From Casuarina equisetifolia (taxonomy: Eukaryota; Streptophyta; Magnoliopsida; Fagales; Casuarinaceae): a DNA stretch of 64,000 bases. The stretch spans positions 15,255,274 to 15,319,273 of the forward strand of contig CM052361.1 of NCBI GenBank assembly GCA_028551475.1. Direction: 5' to 3'. The notes under the pieces were generated by a model. That model was not told the origin of the DNA and did no database searches. It was given only the letters and a program-made list of their open reading frames with translations. The position numbers and the translations under genes are program-made. Positions within the stretch are counted from its first letter, which is position 1. Each line of letters starts with the position of its first letter. Below are positions 59,326-64,000 of the stretch, in pieces.

Positions 59326-60031
59326 CGGTTGAATCAAGATAACCCCATTCATTCTAGTATAAATAGTCATTATTTGTTCTTCCACCATCAAAAGGGATGA
59401 TTGAGATTGTTTGAGCAACTTGCGTAATCGTTGACCCCTAGCCAATTGATTCTGAGTAGCTTTATCGTGATCAGAAATGAATTGTGCGAAGGCTTCTAAT
59501 TCTATAAATTGTGCCAATTCTAATTTTAATTTTCCAGCTACTTGTTTCATAGCTTTAATTTGAGCTATGAATCCTACTCTAGAGACAGAAATACCCATGT
59601 TAATAACAAGTCTGATTCCAACATTAAATAGATTGGTAGATAAGAATATTTGTCCATCTGTAATCGAAATTACATTAGTAGGAATATAGGCCAAAACATC
59701 CCCCGATTGGGTCTCAACTATTGGTAACGCAATCATATTTCTTTCACCTAAACCAAAACTTGATTTAGTAGCTCTTTCCAAAAGTTGTGAAGGCAAATAA
59801 AAAACATCTTCTGGATAAGCTTTGCGACCTGGTGGTCTTCGTAATAGAAGAGACACTTGACGATAAGCTTGTGCCTGTTTGGAAATATCATTATAAAAAA
59901 TTAAAGTGTGTTGTTCGCGGTACATAAAATATTCAACTAGGGCAGCTCCTGTACACGGAGTGAGGTATTGTAATGTAGCCGAAGAATCCGTCATTTCAGC
60001 TACCACATTTGTGTATTCCATTGCACCCCAT
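59326..60031 (-). pseudogene. atpA: Nuclear plastid DNA: atpA internal fragment, minus strand
   Basis: The minus strand has a 236-codon open frame (60021-59311), starting [20 protein letters not shown], that matches the middle-to-C-terminal part of the plastid ATP synthase alpha subunit (F1 catalytic core, thylakoid): [59 protein letters not shown]. It is cut at both ends. The plastid-homologous part extends to about 60031 upstream (GA before the Met). Many differences from the plastid protein are Ala to Val/Thr, Gly to Arg or Val, and similar C/G to T/A changes. The frame shifts by one base at NG/V near 59340, just before the join with ndhA. The internal Met is not a true start. Confidence 0.92.
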
Positions 60032-60269
60032 AATCGTGTATTCTAACTGCACTTGAACTTTGCCTATAGGGTTGCAGTTTCAATTACACTCATTCTACTT
60101 CATTGAACTATAGCTCTCTTTGTTTTGCAGCATAGAATTTCTTCATTTGGTGTTGAGCTCACTCAATCGACATTCAGATTTTTTTGATGATGATGTTTTA
60201 GTCCTACAAAGCTCAATCAACTACATCAACATTGGACATTTTAGGAATGTATTATAGGAGTGTGAAGGG
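60032..60269. other. Short stretch between plastid insertion and integrase fragment
   Basis: Nothing recognised. It may belong to the host of the insertion or to the following retroelement. Confidence 0.4.
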
Positions 60270-60790
60270 GGGGTCAACCAAACACTTCAAGTGGGTGCTT
60301 TTGGTGGTTGAATGCACACCAATGTTGTAACAATGCTCAGCCTATGATAACCATTAAACCCAATTCTTTTGTTCTTCGCTTGTAAATATCTTAAATGCAT
60401 TTCCATTGTTTGCTTGACCACCTCTATTTGCCCATTTGTTTGGAGGTGGTAAGTAAAGAGTAGTGAATGTTGGTGTCTTGCAATCAAAATAATTCCTTCC
60501 AAGATATCCTAGCAAATTGGGTCTCTATCATAGGTGATGGTCTTACGCATTCCATATATCTTCAAGATATTGTGTCAAAGAAAATCTATGCTATGGTCAT
60601 GGTCGTGGTCATGGTTATGGTCATGGTTGTGGTCGTGTATGGTGCGCTGTGGATATGAAGTGTTAACTACTACCAATATAGAAGATTTACCTTTTAACAT
60701 TGGTAGCTCATTTATGAAATCTATGGATAAGTCTTCTTAAATCTCCTCGAGTACTTCTAGTGTAAGTGTTATGGCAACCTAAGAAGGGTA
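60270..60790 (-). mobile_element. Ty3/gypsy integrase core fragment, minus strand
   Basis: The minus strand reads, in shifting frames, EDLSIDFINELPMLKG and SSILVVVN (about 60745-60660), then DRDPI (near 60530), then TYHLQTNGQIEVVKQTMEMH and LRYLQA (60450-60370), then VTTLVCIQPPKAPT. This is the catalytic core order of a Ty3/gypsy integrase. It is interrupted by a hexamer repeat and several stops. The sequence is different enough from the chromovirus at 28-32 kb to be a separate family or copy. Confidence 0.75.
60593..60637 (+). repeat. Hexamer repeat (atggtc)n, about 7.5 imperfect copies
   Basis: Units ATGGTC, GTGGTC and ATGGTT alternate. It expanded inside the integrase fragment, at the point where its frame is interrupted. 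Confidence 0.85.
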
Positions 60791-60970
60791 GAAGCGAGAT
60801 AGGGGATTGAATTAGGTGATAGCCTATTTCTTATCTTTTTGGTCCTTTTGATATTCAACCATGTTTATTTAAAGTTTGCAATGCAATTGATAAACAATCT
60901 CAATGAGGTTGAAGAGCATCTTTGAAATACTTTCTAGAATCTCCAAAATGGCTTAAGGTTTCATAATTTA

Positions 60971-61500
60971 TGTTGGGGGTTTGCTGAATAGCCATTGAGG
61001 GCTTAATTTTCTAGGGTTTTTTTTTGTTGTCCTAGATTATTTCTTAATTTGTTAAAGATTCCCTTAATTTTTGGGATCCATGATTTGTTGGGATCTTTTG
61101 TCTTATTTTCTTAATTTTTGGAATTCTCAGGGTTGGTTCCTTAATTTTTAGGATTCCTAATATGTTGGAATGTTTAGGATTAAGTTTAGTTGCTTATTTA
61201 AAGGGAGTATCATTTTAATTGTAAGCAAACTTTTTTTTTTCTATAGAGAAATAAAAAATTCTCAGTTGTTTTCAACTTTTGCCTTTTTTATTCAATTTTT
61301 GCCTATAATTGGTGGTGGAACACCTTTTTGACTAGTAGTACTACCTTTGCATCTCAGAGTTTATCTTTCTTCTTTCACAAACATAACCTTCCTCCCGAGA
61401 AAAAAAACCCCAAAACTCATAAAAGACAACTACCTTTTCATAACTTTATATAGATCTCGCTTAAGCTTGCCATTGGATTCACATCAAGTGGTATTAAAGC
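60971..61500 (+). mobile_element. Candidate LTR followed by a primer-binding-like site
   Basis: A segment that starts TGTTGGGGGTTTGC (60971), contains a TATTTAAAG promoter-like motif (61193), and ends CACATCA (61486), followed at 61489-61500 by TGGTATTAAAGC. This resembles the initiator-tRNA primer-binding site TGGTATCAGAGC. That is the layout of a plus-strand 5' LTR. No second copy was found downstream before the window ends, so the call is tentative. Confidence 0.35.
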
Positions 61501-63149
61501 CTAGGTTGGTGAATGAGCTATGTTTCAATATAAGGAATGCACTTTACATTCTTTTTCATGCTTTTTTACATGTAAGGCAACAAGTAGGATGCTTGCAAAC
61601 ATGGGCAAAATGAAAGATCAAGTCAATGAGGTTCTTCAACTTCTAAGAGACTAAAACATATGCCAAAGTTGAGACCCACAATGTAACCAAAAAGAAGGTT
61701 ATGCTCTAATAAATTCCAAGTACCAATAAAAGCACCACCACAATCACTACAAAGAGACTATGATATGTGGATAAAAAGGTCATATGGGAGAGAAGTCTTA
61801 CCAAAGAAAGTTATAAAAGTAATTTAAATCCAAGAAAGAGGTATGATGGAAACAAAACAAAACAATTTGGCTTTACCAAAGCTTGTGGTGTTGGTAGAGA
61901 AGGAGGTGGACCTAAAAAGTTTAGATCTTCTAAAGTTTAAGGCCCCAATGACCAAGAATGCAAATCCCAAAAGCTTGAATCCTCTAGAGATTGATGTGCT
62001 GCCTAAAAAGAAAATTGGTCTAAGAAGTCCAAATCTACTAAAGTGCAAGATGTTCCTAAACAAGGTAGTAGAACATATTTAGATGAAAGAACCAAAAGGT
62101 TTCAAGCAAGTAGTGAAGAATTTTGGAGCATTATTCAATGTGAACAATGGTTTAATTTACTGGCTTGTATTGTTAAATCATGAGAAGATGGCATGTCAAC
62201 ACCAACCAGTGGGATTTTTTGTTGGTATAGATGACGGGGCCATTAAAACATTTCATAACTTTAACTACTTGTTTAGGTCATATTGTATGTCAAGTTGCAA
62301 ACTTCCATCCAAGCAACATAGTAGTTGATAACTTTATTTTGTATAAGATTATTTTAACTACTTTAGGCACTATATGCTATAATGTTTATTAAATTATATT
62401 TGCATTTGTCTATAATTATGCAACTTTTGTTGTTTCACATAGCAAACCCAAGTTAGTAGAAAAACAAAAGAATTGAAGCAAAACATTGAAAGGAATAGAA
62501 AGAAAAAGCACAAGGAAAAGAAGAATGTCACATGCGGTTAGTAGCAATTGGTTGTGAAAGAAAAAAGAGAGAAAAATGAGGTTATTGTCAACTTGTTCAG
62601 CTGGTCGTGAAGGGAGGAGTGTATTGTTGATCATTGTGTGAGCTAAAAGGAAAGAAACTAATGTTTTTTCGGGTGATCTTTTGTCGAGCAAAGCAAGAGA
62701 AAGGAGGGGAGAGAGGTAATCATTGTCATGCAATCGGGTTGGAAGTTGGAGAGAGGGACCTCGCCAAAAAAGCAAAGTTGTGTGCAACACGTGTGCCTCT
62801 AAGAAAGCACAATAGTCATGCAAAAGCTTATTGTGCATCCTTTTCTAGCAAAGAAGAATGGCGAATGCTGTCTTCGTTCACCTCCAGTGGTAGATCTGGC
62901 CGTCTAAGCTAGTTTCTAGCCATTTGAGCGTTTTCTAACATGCTTTGTGTAGTTTTTGACGAAGGTAAATCATTCTTGTTACACATTTCAATAATTCATA
63001 ACTTTTAGATATCCCCAAGGTCTCCATGAAGGGACATGTGTTGGCAATTGCTTAATGAGAAACCAAATATGATTTTCACAAATGATAAATTAGAGGCAGT
63101 GGTGGTCTATCATCGATGAACCAAATCTCAAATTTCTATGGAATAGAAG
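61501..63149 (+). other. Unidentified sequence, possibly interior of a defunct retroelement
   Basis: Short open frames on + (61843-62082, Lys/Leu-rich; 62083-62328; 62634-62912) and on - (62416-62838) match no family that I recognise. Sequence texture resembles old retroelement interior, but I cannot name domains. Confidence 0.3.
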
Positions 63150-64000
63150 AAACATGAAGTCATGAATAATAGAACTCACAAAGTAAATGCAAGAAGAAGA
63201 ACTTCAGTTGCAAGAAGTATGGTCAGAAATGGTTTTTAGAGATCTCTACACATTGCAAGAACAATTGCTACATAACATCAAGGAGGCTAAAAATGTTTTC
63301 GGAGATAAAGCTCATGTCAAATGGCTCCAAGAAGGTAGCCAAAATTTGAGATACTTCCATGCATGTATAAAGGAGAGACATCAAGCTTTTTAATTTAACC
63401 TTCAATTACCCTGAGGATCAAGAACAAATGATATGGACTTTGGGATCCATGGTTGTAGATTTCTACAAAGAGTTGTGAACTTTAACTAGTGTTTATTTTG
63501 ATGACCATGTGATGGTAGACTTAAGTCATATTTTGAGTTTAGTAATGGTAGAGCAAATTGACATGCTATATAAAATCCCAACCTAAAAAGAAGTGCAACA
63601 AGTCTTCAAAAACCTTGACCCTAATAGTGCTTTAGGTCCATATGGCTTTACAAGTCATTTTTATAAGGCTACTCAAGAGGTAGTTAAGGCAGATTTATAT
63701 GAGGTAATTGTCCCCTTTTTTCAAAGGTGGTCAAATTCCAAAAAATACAATTGTGATAGCTTTAGCATTGATTTCCAAGGCTGCCTAACCAATTAACTTC
63801 TCATATATCATATTGATCAACTTGTGTACTTACAAATACAAGATCCTAGTGAAGCTTCTTAATGAATGGTTAGGAAAGATACTTCCTCAAGTAATATCTC
63901 CATAATAATCTAGTTTTGTTAAGGATAGATCCATATGGTAAAATATTGCTTTGGCTAAAGAAATGGTTCATGAGATGAACAAGAAAGTGCCACATGATAA
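63150..64000 (+). mobile_element. LINE remnant B, endonuclease-RT linker and reverse transcriptase start
   Basis: The frame 63187-63393 reads LQEVWSEMVFRDLYTLQEQL and, further on, AHVKWLQEGSQNLRYFHACI, the same linker as LINE A. The frame 63593-63796 reads VFKNLDPNSALGPYGFTSHF, the first RT motif. After a frame change, YKILVKLLNEWLGKILPQVI and SSFVKDRSIW, then NIALAKEMVHEMNKK follow up to the window end. The element continues beyond 64000. Frames are broken between motifs. Confidence 0.85.

Noticed and set aside
1-64000. tRNA, rRNA or CRISPR loci
   Set aside because: No cloverleaf with A and B boxes, no rRNA-like sequence and no regularly spaced repeat array was seen on either strand by eye.

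Overview
This window is nuclear DNA of a flowering plant, probably a eudicot. The evidence is AT-rich non-coding sequence, long GT-AG introns, plant-type LINE and Ty3/gypsy chromovirus remains, and two pieces of plastid DNA (ndhA, atpA) lying in nuclear sequence. There are no bacterial-type operons, no CRISPR array, and no tRNA or rRNA gene that I could recognise. The exact species cannot be read from the sequence.

Two protein-coding genes look alive, both on the + strand. The first (3347-18835) is the body of an organellar-type valyl-tRNA synthetase (EMB2247-like). It has 20 exons that join without a frameshift into about 740 codons up to the stop at 18833-18835. The N-terminal ~230 residues, including the class I HIGH signature, are not in the window. 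The second (40150-55892) is a seven-exon, 559-codon CID-domain protein (RPRD1/Rtt103-like, RNA polymerase II CTD binding) with a Pro/Gln-rich tail, an upstream promoter/5'-UTR region and a likely poly(A) signal.

Between them (about 20.7-36.5 kb) is a graveyard of gene fragments and transposons. At 20.7-22.7 kb there are three or four pieces of a WD40 gene most like the ZFWD (CCCH zinc finger + WD40) family, some head-to-head so that they form a hairpin, joined to an inverted piece of the synthetase gene. At 25.0-27.65 kb lies an intron-containing synthetase pseudogene in direct orientation. A chromovirus (27651-32260, minus strand, with a well-defined 3' LTR and polypurine tract) begins exactly where the pseudogene stops. 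After an AT-rich stretch with a 130-bp direct repeat there is another ZFWD pseudogene on the minus strand (34856-35594), preceded by exons of an unrecognised gene (35852-36433).

The right end (57-64 kb) holds a mosaic nuclear plastid insertion (ndhA exon 1 and group II intron joined to atpA), a broken Ty3/gypsy integrase, an LTR-like segment and a + strand LINE that runs off the window. The left end (1-2640) is a LINE of the same family in the opposite orientation. The most unusual structure is the ZFWD inverted duplication with its adjoining antisense synthetase fragment. It has the layout expected of a young hairpin/small-RNA locus born from gene fragments, but expression cannot be judged from sequence alone.
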